The translations under genes were made by a program, and so were the position numbers. Shown in pieces: positions 18,230 through 27,167 of a stretch of 64,000 nt of DNA; positions within the stretch are counted from its first letter, which is position 1; every line of letters starts with the position of its first letter. Source of the DNA: Streptococcus penaeicida. GTDB taxonomy: Bacteria; Bacillota; Bacilli; Lactobacillales; Streptococcaceae. The notes beneath the pieces are model-generated. The model was not told where the DNA came from, ran no database searches, and saw only the letters and a program-made list of their open reading frames with translations. The stretch lies in assembly GCF_002887775.1 (NCBI RefSeq), contig NZ_LOCM01000006.1:77192-141191 (forward strand). The letters run 5' to 3'.

Positions 18230-18306
18230 TTCAATTTTCCTTTTCTTTTTGAGAATAATAGCAGAGCAAAAATCTGACTTTGCAAGGGGCAAGACTAATG
18301 ACTTCA

Positions 18307-18393
18307 TTAGGACACTTTCTTAAAGTGCCGCCCAATTAGTCCACTACCATAAGCAAGGGAGATCAGAATTGTTATTTTCACTAGTTTTGTCAT
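18307..18393 (-). CDS. 28-residue small membrane peptide, unknown function
   Basis: The frame encodes MTKLVKITILISLAYGSGLI followed by GRHFKKVS. A hydrophobic stretch of about 14 residues is flanked by lysines at the start and a basic tail. AAAGGAG lies six bases before the ATG. A promoter is visible upstream: TAAAAT at 18414-18419 and TTGAAG at 18438-18443 (18-base spacer). It may be a small membrane protein or a toxin-like peptide; I do not recognise it. Confidence 0.5.
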   Translation of the reverse strand: MTKLVKITILISLAYGSGLIGRHFKKVS

Positions 18394-18685
18394 GGTAAAT
18401 CTCCTTTGACCTTATTTTACCTTTTTTTTTGCAAGCACTTCAATTAAATAAGATATCTCTCTTAAAAGCTTCAGTTGCAAAAGTTAGTTGCGTAACAAGA
18501 ACAAGTAACTTGGTAAAAAAATAAAGGCTGAGTTCTCCGAGAATTTACAGGTTGAGCTCAGTTTAATTTTCTGAACTATTATTTTTAGACTAGAAGTCCG
18601 AATCAATTACCCAAAAACTTCACCCATCTTCCATTCTTAAAATTCTTGGACCTTCTTCCGATATACTATCTGACAGAGAATTTGT
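18394..18685. other. Non-coding gap between the small peptide gene and ecsA
   Basis: Nothing coding is seen. A weak hairpin, GCTGAG (about 18526) with GCTCAG (about 18555) followed by TTTAATTTT, and the paired AAGTTA/TAACTT around 18480-18512 suggest either a remnant terminator or a small RNA. I cannot support more than that. Confidence 0.3.
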
Positions 18686-18691
18686 TATAAT
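18683..18691 (+). promoter_or_regulatory. Promoter of ecsAB
   Basis: TGTTATAAT is an extended -10 with a perfect TATAAT at 18686-18691, 35 bases before the ecsA start. No strong -35 is seen. Confidence 0.6.
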
Positions 18692-18726
18692 AGTAAGCAT
18701 CAAAAGCAATTCTAGAAAGAGTAAAG

Positions 18727-19452
18727 ATGTTAAAAATTGAAAATTTAACAGGAGGTTATCTTAACATTCCTGTATTGAAAGATATTTCTTTTTCCGTTCA
18801 AGATGGTCAGCTTGTAGGTTTGATTGGTCTTAATGGAGCTGGTAAATCAACAACCATTAACGAAATCATCGGGCTATTACGGCCATATAAAGGTAAAATT
18901 ACCATCGATGGCTTATCACTCGATGAAGATATAGCAGCCTATCGTAAAAAGATTGGATTTATTCCTGAAACACCTAGCTTGTATGAAGAATTAACACTAG
19001 CTGAACATATTGAAACTGTTGCTATGGCCTATGATATCGACGTCCAAGAAGCCTTCAAAAGAGCTAAACCTTTACTAGAAACCTATCGTTTGTCAGACAG
19101 ATTAGATTGGTTCCCAAGTCAATTCTCTAAAGGGATGAAACAGAAGGTTATGATCATCTGTGCCTTTATCATCGACCCAAGTCTTTTTATCTTAGACGAA
19201 CCCTTTTTAGGCCTAGACCCATTAGCAATTTCAGATTTAATTGCCTATCTCGAAGTAGAAAAAGCAAAAGGCAAGTCTATATTAATGAGTACCCATGTCT
19301 TGGACTCAGCAGAAAAAATGTGTGATGCTTTTGTTATACTCCATCAGGGACAAATCCGAGCACAAGGAACATTGGCAGAGTTGCGACAAAGTTTTGGGAA
19401 TAAAGAAGCTAGCTTGAATGATATTTATTTAGCTCTAACTAAAGAGGTATAA
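18727..19452 (+). CDS. ecsA: ABC transporter ATP-binding protein EcsA
   Basis: This 241-residue ATPase has Walker A GLNGAGKSTT, the signature region QFSKGMKQKVMIICAF, and Walker B LFILDEPFLGLDP. The neighbouring HIT gene and the EcsB-like membrane gene identify it as EcsA, whose transporter affects peptide pheromone processing, secretion and competence in Firmicutes. The partner ecsB starts one base after its stop. Confidence 0.92.
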   Translation: MLKIENLTGGYLNIPVLKDISFSVQDGQLVGLIGLNGAGKSTTINEIIGLLRPYKGKITIDGLSLDEDIAAYRKKIGFIPETPSLYEELTLAEHIETVAMAYDIDVQEAFKRAKPLLETYRLSDRLDWFPSQFSKGMKQKVMIICAFIIDPSLFILDEPFLGLDPLAISDLIAYLEVEKAKGKSILMSTHVLDSAEKMCDAFVILHQGQIRAQGTLAELRQSFGNKEASLNDIYLALTKEV

Positions 19453-19453
19453 T

Positions 19454-20478
19454 ATGAAAGAGTTATTCAAGCAACGTCAAAGCGCATTTTTAGCCTTACA
19501 TCGTAAATATTTACCCTATGTTTTAATGATCATTTTATCCTGGTCTTAATCTTCTTATTAGGCTTTATCCTCTTCCAATATAGCCAAATTCTCAAGCATT
19601 TCCCAAAAAATCATATTCCTATTATTCTATTTTTAGTAGCAGTCTACCTGATTTTGTTAGCTATTGGCAAACCAGCAAGCTATCTTGAGCCAGCTGATCG
19701 TCATTATTTATTAAGACAAGAAGCTTACATTATTAATCATCTAAAAGAAGCTGCAAAAAGGTCCTTTTTCCTCTGGACTAGTATTAGTCTTGGACTGTTA
19801 ACCTTACTCTATCCTTTGATGGCCAAACTAGGTTTGGCAATAGTGGCCTTTTTAGCCTTATTAGTCCTGTTTATTTGCCTTAAATGGTTTATCCAGCAAA
19901 GAAAGGCTAGCGCTTTACTAGAGGATGGTCGGCTGAAGTGGGACCAAGCTATCGCCTATGAATTAGCACGACAACAAGGAATCCTGAAATTCTATGCTCT
20001 CTTTACAAATGTTAAAGGCATCTCAGGAACTTTTAAAGAACGAAAATATCTAAACCCCATTATTAAGGCTTTCCCCAAAAATTCTCAGTATTTATGGACA
20101 AACCTCCATTTAAGGGCCTTTTTGAGAGGTTCAGATTACCTGGGATTATTTATCCGCTTAAGTTTGTTGAGCTGCCTGAGTTTGATTTTTATCAAAAATC
20201 ATTATTTAGCAATAGGCCTTAACTTTGTTTGGACGTATCTCCTGTATTTTCAGCTATTAGCGCTTTACCATTATTATGATTATTTCTATTTAGGCCAATT
20301 ATACCCAGTAAGTAATAAATTGAAGAAAACAAAACTACTCTATTTTTTGAGATTACTAGCAGGGGTTTCACTAGTTTTACAATTACTCTTTTGCCGTGAC
20401 ATAATCGTCTTGGTTGGGATAGTGGTAACAATCCTCTTTCTAACCTTAGTTATATCCCTTACAAGATTAAGAACATGA
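19454..20478 (+). CDS. ecsB: ABC transporter permease EcsB, frameshifted
   Basis: The first frame begins MKELFKQRQSAFLALHRKYLPYV and stops at about 19548; the continuation HFILVLIFLLGFILFQYSQ is in another frame. Adding one T to the TTTT at 19521-19524 gives YVFNDHFILVLIFLL, as expected for EcsB, and a 341-residue protein. Several membrane helices follow. Its position right after ecsA supports the assignment. The indel is at a homopolymer, so an artefact is likely. Confidence 0.85.
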
Positions 20479-20546
20479 TTGACTAAGTCAGACAAAACAA
20501 GTAAAATAGGAATAAGTGATTTGAAATAGAAAAGGAGGGCGATAGA

Positions 20547-21338
20547 ATGACAGTAACAGATGATGATTTAAGCTTAACGCCCTTACGTGGAAATAGTGGA
20601 AAGGCCTACAAAGGCACATACCCAAATGGTGATAACGTTTTTATTAAATTAAATACTACCCCAATCTTACCAGCCTTATCAAAAGAGCAAATTGCTCCAC
20701 AATTACTCTGGGCGAAACGCTTAGGTAATGGCGATATGATGAGTGCACAAGAGTGGTTAGATGGTCGTATTTTAAGTAAACAAGATATGAATAGTAAACA
20801 AATTATTCATATTTTATTACGCTTACATAAGTCAAAACAATTGGTCAACCAACTTTTGCAATTAAACTATAAAATTGAAAACCCATATGATTTAGTTGCT
20901 GACTTTGAAAAAAATGCACCATTACAAATTCAACAAAACTCTTACCTGCAAAGTGTTGTTAAGGAGTTGAAAAGAAGCTTACCAGAGTTTCGGACAGAAA
21001 TTGCAACAATTGTTCATGGTGATATCAAACACAGTAACTGGGTAATCACTACAAGTGGAATGATTTACCTTTGTGACTGGGATTCTGTTAGATTAACGGA
21101 TCGTATGTATGATGTTGCTTATTTGTTAAGCCACTATATTCCGCGGTCACGTTGGCCAGAATGGTTATCATATTATGGCTATAAAAATAATGATAAGGTC
21201 ATGAGCAAGATTTTTTGGTATGGTCAACTTTCTTATTTGACACAAATCCTTAGATGTTTTGATAAGCGTGATATGGAACATGTGAATCAGGAAATTTACG
21301 CTCTACGTAAATTTAAAGATAGTTTTAGAAAGTTATAA
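20547..21338 (+). CDS. ccrZ: Phosphotransferase-family cell cycle regulator CcrZ
   Basis: This 263-residue protein has the aminoglycoside/choline kinase fold, with the catalytic VHGDIKHSNW and metal-binding LCDWDSV motifs. In pneumococcus the homologue next to trmB is CcrZ, which links cell division with DNA replication initiation at the septum. The next gene is trmB with no gap, the same neighbour. AAAGGAGGGCG precedes the ATG. The small-molecule substrate is not predicted here. Confidence 0.88.
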   Translation: MTVTDDDLSLTPLRGNSGKAYKGTYPNGDNVFIKLNTTPILPALSKEQIAPQLLWAKRLGNGDMMSAQEWLDGRILSKQDMNSKQIIHILLRLHKSKQLVNQLLQLNYKIENPYDLVADFEKNAPLQIQQNSYLQSVVKELKRSLPEFRTEIATIVHGDIKHSNWVITTSGMIYLCDWDSVRLTDRMYDVAYLLSHYIPRSRWPEWLSYYGYKNNDKVMSKIFWYGQLSYLTQILRCFDKRDMEHVNQEIYALRKFKDSFRKL

Positions 21339-21974
21339 ATGCGAGTTCGTAAACGAAAAGGTGCTGAGGAGCACTTGGAAAACAACCCACAATATGTTAT
21401 ATTAGAGCCCGAAACTGCTAAAGGAAAATGGCAGCAAGTTTTTGGAAATCAGAATCCCATTCATATCGAAGTTGGTTCTGGAAAAGGCGGCTTTATTACC
21501 GGTATGGCCCGTCAAAATCCACATATCAATTATATTGGTATTGATATTCAATTATCTGTTCTCAGCTATGCATTAGATAAAGTTTTAGAGAGTCAACTAC
21601 CAAATGTCCGTTTGCTTCGTGTTGATGGTTCAAGCTTAACTAATTATTTTGAAGAAGGTGAAATTGATCTCCTTTATCTTAATTTTTCCGACCCTTGGCC
21701 CAAATCAAGACATGAAAAACGCCGTTTAACTTATAAAGACTTTCTAAAAACATATGAAGAGATTTTACCAGAGCATGGTCAAATTCATTTCAAAACGGAT
21801 AATCGTGGCTTGTTTGAATATAGTTTAGCAAGTTTCTCTCAATACGGAATGACCCTGAAACAAGTTTGGCTGGATTTACATGCCAGTGATTATGAAGGTA
21901 ACGTCATGACTGAATATGAAACAAAATTTGCTAATAAAGGTCAAGTTATCTACCGGGTAGAAGCACAATTTTAG
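21339..21974 (+). CDS. trmB: tRNA (guanine-N7)-methyltransferase TrmB
   Basis: This 211-residue enzyme methylates G46 in tRNA variable loops using SAM. The SAM-binding [11 protein letters not shown], the [16 protein letters not shown] block and [13 protein letters not shown] are all family signatures. It starts immediately after the ccrZ stop, so the two are co-translated. A hairpin terminator follows it. Confidence 0.97.
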   Translation: MRVRKRKGAEEHLENNPQYVILEPETAKGKWQQVFGNQNPIHIEVGSGKGGFITGMARQNPHINYIGIDIQLSVLSYALDKVLESQLPNVRLLRVDGSSLTNYFEEGEIDLLYLNFSDPWPKSRHEKRRLTYKDFLKTYEEILPEHGQIHFKTDNRGLFEYSLASFSQYGMTLKQVWLDLHASDYEGNVMTEYETKFANKGQVIYRVEAQF

Positions 21975-21983
21975 ATGATTAGT

Positions 21984-22006
21984 GAAGTTGCTAGCAACTT
22001 CCTTTT
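21984..22006 (+). terminator. Terminator after trmB
   Basis: GAAGTTGC and GCAACTTC pair around TA and are followed by CTTTT. The tRNA gene begins two bases after the T run. Confidence 0.8.
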
Positions 22007-22008
22007 AT

Positions 22009-22095
22009 GGAGAGGTCGCATAGTGGCCGAGTGCGCACGCTTGGAAAGCGTGTAGTCCTTAACGGGGCTCGGGGGTTCGAATCCCCTCCTCTCCT
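22009..22095 (+). tRNA. tRNA-Ser (anticodon GGA)
   Basis: The acceptor GGAGAGG pairs with CCTCTCC, a three-base D stem GCA/TGC is present, the anticodon stem-loop is CACGC-TTGGAAA-GCGTG with anticodon GGA, a long variable arm follows, and the T loop is TTCGAAT. It reads UCC/UCU serine codons. Two features are odd: the discriminator base after the acceptor is T instead of the G nearly universal in tRNA-Ser, and CCA is not encoded. Confidence 0.92.
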
Positions 22096-22105
22096 TCATA
22101 ATGAG

Positions 22106-22139
22106 AAAAGGCATGAAATCTTCTGATTTCATGCCTTTT
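22106..22139. terminator. Strong hairpin between tRNA-Ser and the LTA-synthase-like gene
   Basis: A perfect 15-base-pair stem (AAAAGGCATGAAATC with GATTTCATGCCTTTT) around TTCT serves both strands, ending the tRNA transcript and the convergent gene. Confidence 0.85.
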
Positions 22140-22148
22140 CAAATATAC

Positions 22149-24619
22149 TTAATCTTTGGTTGGAATAGAGAAAAAATCAGAATGTTTTTTGATGTGATTC
22201 TTTCCAACAGTAATGTCATATTGAATATATTTTAAGTCTTCGGCAGCCTTTTTATCAATGATAAAATCTTCAGATGGTAAGTTTTTTGAAAGTAGTGCAT
22301 AATAGGGTGATAGTTTGCTCTTTGTACTTTCAAAAAGAAGTGCAGGGAAATCATTTGACCGTACAGTAGGGAAGTTTTGTTTTTCAAAATTCTCCTGATT
22401 TGACCAAATGAAATAATCAGTTGCTTTTTTTCGATTGTCACTTGTTTTAAAAAAACTATTTGGGTATAAGCCTGGTAAATGATCGCCATAAAAGACGACT
22501 GTAATTGGTTTTTTCATCTGACTTAATTTTTCGAAAAAGTCAGAGGTAGCACGATCTGTCTCAGCAAGTCGATTGGTGTAATCTTGGAGACGTCGATTTT
22601 CTACTTCTGAGAAATTTTTACCTTTAATTGCGTAGCTGGCACCGTTAGCATTATAGGGACCATGATTTTGCATGGTTATTGCATAAATAAATTTATTTTC
22701 TTTGTCATCTAATTGAATGATGATATTTTGATAGGTAGATTGGTCACTTGGGTATTGACCATATGGTTTGATGGATTTTGGTTTATCATCAGAGCCATCT
22801 TTGGCAATGAATTTATTAAAATTTAATTTACCGTAAACAGCAGTTCGATTGTAGTTGTGAGCATTGTCTAAGTGAATGACAATTCGATTCTGGGGTTTAT
22901 AAAAATGGCTAATAGAGGGCACGAAATCCATATTTGGAAAGATTTCTGAGTTTAAGACAGTTACATTTGAAGAAAAACTGGTCATGTTTAAACCGGTTAT
23001 GCTTTGGTATTCCATATTAGCAGTACCTCCACCATAACCGTCAGAAATCATCATGCCGCTTGTTGTGTCTTTTTTTAGCTGGTCAATATTTTCTAATGGA
23101 TTTGTTGAAGACTCTATGCCATCTAAATGAAGTGGGTTTGCTAAACTTTCACTTAAGACATAGATAATAGTTTGATCGTCTATGCTTGATTTTCGCTTTT
23201 TATTGATAGCTTCTGAAAGGTCATGATATTTGTGGTAGATGTCTTCAATTTTTTGACGATTGTAGCCTTCGGGCATCTTCATCTTATCTACAGTAAGTGA
23301 TTTAAGCCAAACATAAGACAAGGATTGAAAGCGCGCATTTGCATTAATGCCTAACCAATTGACATCATAAAAATTATAAACCGATGATAAAATCGGAATA
23401 CCTGCTGGGAATGGGCTATTAGCATGTTTTTTGATGAAGTTAGCACCACTAAAAAATAGGCTAAAGAATATTAAGATAAATGAAATGTGAGATGTATTTG
23501 TTTTGAAAAGTGGACTCCAAAGACATTTTTTATAGGTGAATTTTAAGAAAAGACTTATTATTGCTATAAAAATCACTATTGAAATAATGGCATTAAAAGA
23601 AATATAATCTTTGAAAAACTGGATATCCTTTATCCAAATTAAATCGGATACAATAAAAGGTTCTTGGCGAGCTTCGAATTTCATAGCATTTATAAGTGCA
23701 AAACTAGCTGCTAATATAAGATTTAAAAGCGTTGCAGGTATATAACGATTAATTATGAGATAAGGTACGATGAAAAGAAAAGTTAAAATAATAATCTGTA
23801 AAATAGTAGCTCCGGGTGCGATGAAATAGTGATAGTGACTACCCTTATCAGTAATACCGACTTGAATAAAGTAATTTGCAATAATGGCAATGATGATGCT
23901 CGTTGATAGGAGAGAGGATATACCGACTCGGTTTTGCTTAAAGTCCTCTACCATATGGGCAATTAGTAAAGTTATTATAGTGCTTAGGAAATAAAATGTT
24001 AATGTGTATTGCCAGACATTATGACTTAGATTAGGAAGCTTAATATTTGAAACGGGCAATAAAGTATTTTCTGATAAGCGCTCTAGAAAGAGAGGGGAGG
24101 TCAATGTTAAGAGTGTAAAGGTTTGTCCTAAGGAAATATTTTGGGATAAAATATCATTTTTTAAACTGACTTTTTTTTTAGAAAGGTAATTTTTCTTGCC
24201 AGGAGATTTAGACCAATTGCACAGCATATGATAATAGCTAACCATTTTAGCGAGTTGTATTGCCAGAAGTCATTAAATTCTTGCCAGAGAAAGGTAGGAT
24301 CATTTAAGCGTAATGTCATTTTAAGAAAATAGTGTGTCCCGCAATAAAACAAGTAAGTTACGGCCATTTTCAAAAGATAAGAGAAATCAATGAGCTGATT
24401 TATGATTATACTGATACACAAGCACAGAAATAAACGCCATTCGATTGAGATAAAATCAAGTTGACCAATGTGGAGGTTAGCGAAGGCATTGTAGCTTAAA
24501 AAATTAGCTAATAAGCCAAAAGATAATAGCAGAATAATTGTTAAATAGAAATCTTTATTATGAAAAATATGTTTTTTTCTCTTTCTTGTTTTTTTAAAAT
24601 TTTCCAATATATTTATCAA
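22149..24619 (-). CDS. LTA-synthase-family phosphoglycerol transferase, frameshifted at a poly-A tract
   Basis: Two frames (24619-24161 and onward to 22149) make one protein. Adding one A to the A9 run on the coding strand (24171-24179) joins LARKITFLKKK to VSLKNDILSQ and gives 823 residues. The N-terminal half has about ten or more membrane helices; the C-terminal sulfatase-like domain shows GYGGGTANMEYQSITG, with the catalytic Thr, and FYGDHLPGLYP. Members transfer glycerol phosphate to lipid or wall polymers; GacH of group A streptococci has a similar size and layout. The start is TTG at 24619 with GGAAGGA upstream. Confidence 0.85.
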
Positions 24620-24652
24620 AGTGGATATCCTTCCAGTTTTGTCATCTTACCT

Positions 24653-24681
24653 ATTATAATAAAATTAGTAAATTTAATAAA
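24653..24681 (-). promoter_or_regulatory. Promoter of the LTA-synthase-like gene
   Basis: The minus strand shows TATAAT (24653-24658) with TTTATT 17 bases upstream. It is divergent from the rimP promoter. Confidence 0.5.
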
Positions 24682-24721
24682 TTATTTGTTTTGACAAAAA
24701 TCTAATCTTCGTATTTTTGAC

Positions 24722-24749
24722 TTGATTAGTTCTTAGAAAGTGCTATAAT
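24722..24749 (+). promoter_or_regulatory. Promoter of the rimP-nusA-infB operon
   Basis: TTGATT (24722-24727), a 16-base spacer, and TGCTATAAT with a perfect TATAAT at 24744-24749. Confidence 0.7.
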
Positions 24750-24771
24750 AGAAATAACATATACAGAAACG

Positions 24772-24797
24772 GTGGTGGGAGATATCTCGCCACTTTT
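24772..24797 (+). promoter_or_regulatory. Leader hairpin of the rimP-nusA operon
   Basis: GTGG pairs with CCAC and GAGA with TCTC inside it, followed by TTTT. It looks like a leader terminator; nusA operons are often autoregulated at such sites. Confidence 0.5.
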
Positions 24798-24858
24798 GTA
24801 TTGATATTTTTCCAAACTTGGAATTCCCGAACAGATGTAGAGTAAAGGAGGTATTGTT

Positions 24859-25335
24859 ATCGCAAATCAAACAATCATTGATACTGTTTTTCAAACGGTA
24901 TCACCAGTTATCCAATCACCATATGAGTTGGTTGATGTAGAATATGAAAAAATGGGCAGTGATTATGTTTTAAGTATTTTGGTTGATAAAGAGGGTGGTA
25001 TCACTGTTGAAGATACAACTGAGCTAACAGAGATTATTAGTCCCCTTTTAGATAAGATTTCGCCAGATCCTTTCCCTGAACAGTATATGCTGGAAGTTTC
25101 TAGTCCTGGCTTAGAGAGACCATTAAAAACTAAGGAAGCAGTTGAAAAAGCAGTTGGTTCTCATGTTAATGTTAGTCTCTATAAAGCTATTGATAAAGTT
25201 AAAGTCTTCCAAGGAGATTTGGTTTCTTTTGATGGCGAAACATTAATCATTGATTATTTGGATAAAACACGTCACAAACTTGTTGAAATCCCTTATCAAA
25301 CTGTTGCAAAAGCCCGTTTGGCAGTTAAACTTTAA
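24859..25335 (+). CDS. rimP: Ribosome maturation factor RimP, probable non-AUG start
   Basis: RimP acts in 30S subunit maturation. The conserved core [18 protein letters not shown] is clear, and so is SPGLERPL. The first usual start codon in frame (TTG at 24928) would remove the conserved helix [20 protein letters not shown] stop at 24838-24840 limits the frame upstream. AAAGGAGG ends at 24851, and ATC at 24859 is seven bases away, the ideal spacing; ATT at 24853 is only one base away. I therefore start at ATC, giving 158 residues. nusA follows. Confidence 0.82.
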   Translation: MANQTIIDTVFQTVSPVIQSPYELVDVEYEKMGSDYVLSILVDKEGGITVEDTTELTEIISPLLDKISPDPFPEQYMLEVSSPGLERPLKTKEAVEKAVGSHVNVSLYKAIDKVKVFQGDLVSFDGETLIIDYLDKTRHKLVEIPYQTVAKARLAVKL

Positions 25336-25395
25336 CCGATTTTTAAGTAAGAAAGGAATTTTGCTTTTGCAAGAAATTGCTGAGCATCACACATT

Positions 25396-26541
25396 ATGAG
25401 CAAAGAAATGCTAGAAGCCTTCCGTATTTTGGAAGAAGAAAAACACATTAATAAAGATGACATCATCGAAGCAGTTACTGAATCTTTGAAATCAGCCTAT
25501 AAACGCCGTTACGGTCAATCAGAGTCTTGTGTGATTGAATTTAATGAAAAAACTGGAGATTTCCAAGTCTATTCTGTTCGTGAGGTTGTCGAAGAAGTTT
25601 TTGATAGTCGTTTAGAGATCAGCTTAAGCGATGCCTTAGCGATTAGTTCGGCATACGAGCTTGGCGATAAAATTCGCTTTGAAGAATCAGTAGCAGAATT
25701 TGGTCGTGTAGCTGCTCAATCGGCAAAACAAACGATTATGGAAAAAATGCGTCGCCAAATGCGTGAAGTTACCTTTAATGAGTATAAAGAGCATGAAGGT
25801 GAAATCATGACTGGTACTGTGGAGCGCTTTGACCAACGTTTTATCTATGTCAACTTAGGGTCACTAGAAGCACAATTATCACATCAGGATCAAATTCCTG
25901 GTGAAACTTTCAAGTCACATGACCGCATTGAAGTTTATGTTTACAAAGTTGAAAACAATCCAAAAGGTGTCAATGTTTTTGTAAGTCGTAGCCATCCGGA
26001 ATTCATCAAACGTATTATGGAACAAGAAATCCCTGAAGTCTTTGATGGAACTGTGGAAATCATGAGTGTTTCTCGTGAGGCAGGAGATCGTACAAAAGTA
26101 GCTGTTCGTAGTCATAATCCGAATGTCGATGCAATCGGAACAATCGTTGGTCGTGGTGGAAGTAACATTAAAAAAGTTATCAGTAAATTCCATCCAAAAC
26201 GTTTCGATGCTAAGACAGGAATTGAAGTACCGGTTGAAGAAAATATCGATGTTATCCAATGGGTAGATGATCCTGCAGAGTTTATCTATAATGCGATTGC
26301 ACCAGCTGAAGTTGATATGGTACTTTTTGATGACGAAGATATTAAGCGTGCAACTGTTGTTGTTCCAGATAGCAAATTATCATTAGCTATTGGACGTCGT
26401 GGTCAAAACGTAAGACTTGCTGCTCATTTAACAGGATATAGAATTGATATTAAATCAGCTAGTGAATATGAAGCTGCGGAAGCTGCTATTGAAACAAGTG
26501 AAGTTTTAGAAGAGACAGCAACTTTAAGCGAGGAAGAATAA
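25396..26541 (+). CDS. nusA: Transcription termination/antitermination factor NusA
   Basis: This 381-residue RNA polymerase factor has an N-terminal polymerase-binding domain, an S1 domain near residues 135-200, KH1 with IVGRGGSNIKKVI and KH2 with IGRRGQNVRLAAHL. The acidic tail after residue 355 is short, as usual in Firmicutes. It influences pausing and termination. It is the second gene of the rimP operon and is followed after 15 bases by rnpM. Confidence 0.97.
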   Translation: MSKEMLEAFRILEEEKHINKDDIIEAVTESLKSAYKRRYGQSESCVIEFNEKTGDFQVYSVREVVEEVFDSRLEISLSDALAISSAYELGDKIRFEESVAEFGRVAAQSAKQTIMEKMRRQMREVTFNEYKEHEGEIMTGTVERFDQRFIYVNLGSLEAQLSHQDQIPGETFKSHDRIEVYVYKVENNPKGVNVFVSRSHPEFIKRIMEQEIPEVFDGTVEIMSVSREAGDRTKVAVRSHNPNVDAIGTIVGRGGSNIKKVISKFHPKRFDAKTGIEVPVEENIDVIQWVDDPAEFIYNAIAPAEVDMVLFDDEDIKRATVVVPDSKLSLAIGRRGQNVRLAAHLTGYRIDIKSASEYEAAEAAIETSEVLEETATLSEEE

Positions 26542-26556
26542 GAATCGAGGTGTTTT

Positions 26557-26853
26557 ATGCCTAAAGTAAAAAAAATACCTTTACGTAAATCTCTTGTCTC
26601 AGGTGAAAGTCTTGATAAAAGAGATTTGCTTCGCATCGTAAAAACGAAAGATGGTCAACTTTTCATAGATCCAACAGGAAAGCAGAATGGTCGAGGGGCT
26701 TATATAAAACTCGATAACCAGGAAGCTTTGATGGCTAAGAAGAAACATGTTTTTAACCGTAGTTTTGCTATGGAAGTGCCAGAGAGTTTTTATGATGAGT
26801 TGATTGCTTATGTGGATCACAAAGTAAAAAGAAGAGAGTTAGGTCTTGAATAA
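26557..26853 (+). CDS. rnpM: YlxR-family protein RnpM
   Basis: This 98-residue protein of the YlxR family has the nucleic-acid-binding signature KKIPLRKSLVSGE and GRGAYIKLD. In Bacillus the homologue binds RNase P RNA and modulates it. Its position between nusA and the L7Ae-like gene is invariant in Firmicutes. It overlaps the next gene by eight bases. Confidence 0.93.
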   Translation: MPKVKKIPLRKSLVSGESLDKRDLLRIVKTKDGQLFIDPTGKQNGRGAYIKLDNQEALMAKKKHVFNRSFAMEVPESFYDELIAYVDHKVKRRELGLE

Positions 26854-27148
26854 TTTAGAGAGATTGACAAATCTTATTGGCCTAGCGCAGCGTGCTGGAA
26901 AAGTTGTATCTGGTGAGGAATTAGTGGTAAAAGCAATTCAAAATCAATCAGTAAACCTAGTTTTTCTAGCAAATGATGCTGGACCAAATGTGACAAAAAA
27001 AGTATCAGATAAAAGTAAGTATTATAATGTAGAAGTCTCCACAGTGCTTAGTGCACTGGAATTAAGTTCTGCACTTGGCAAAGCTCGAAAAGTTGTTGCT
27101 ATTGCAGATGCTGGATTTTCAAAGAAAATGAGGACTCTTATGGAATAG
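26846..27148 (+). CDS. L7Ae-family ribosomal/kink-turn RNA-binding protein YlxQ
   Basis: This 100-residue protein has the L7Ae/L30e fold: LIGLAQRAGKVVSGEELVVKAI and LVFLANDAGPNVTKKV are family signatures. It probably binds kink-turn RNA; its cellular role is not known. It overlaps rnpM by eight bases and precedes infB by 19. Confidence 0.92.
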   Translation: MNNLERLTNLIGLAQRAGKVVSGEELVVKAIQNQSVNLVFLANDAGPNVTKKVSDKSKYYNVEVSTVLSALELSSALGKARKVVAIADAGFSKKMRTLME

Positions 27149-27167
27149 ACGAATAGGAGGACACAAA

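Noticed and set aside
25915-26259. Minus-strand frame inside nusA
   Set aside because: It lies opposite the conserved S1/KH region and shows only the amino-acid bias expected from an antisense frame.
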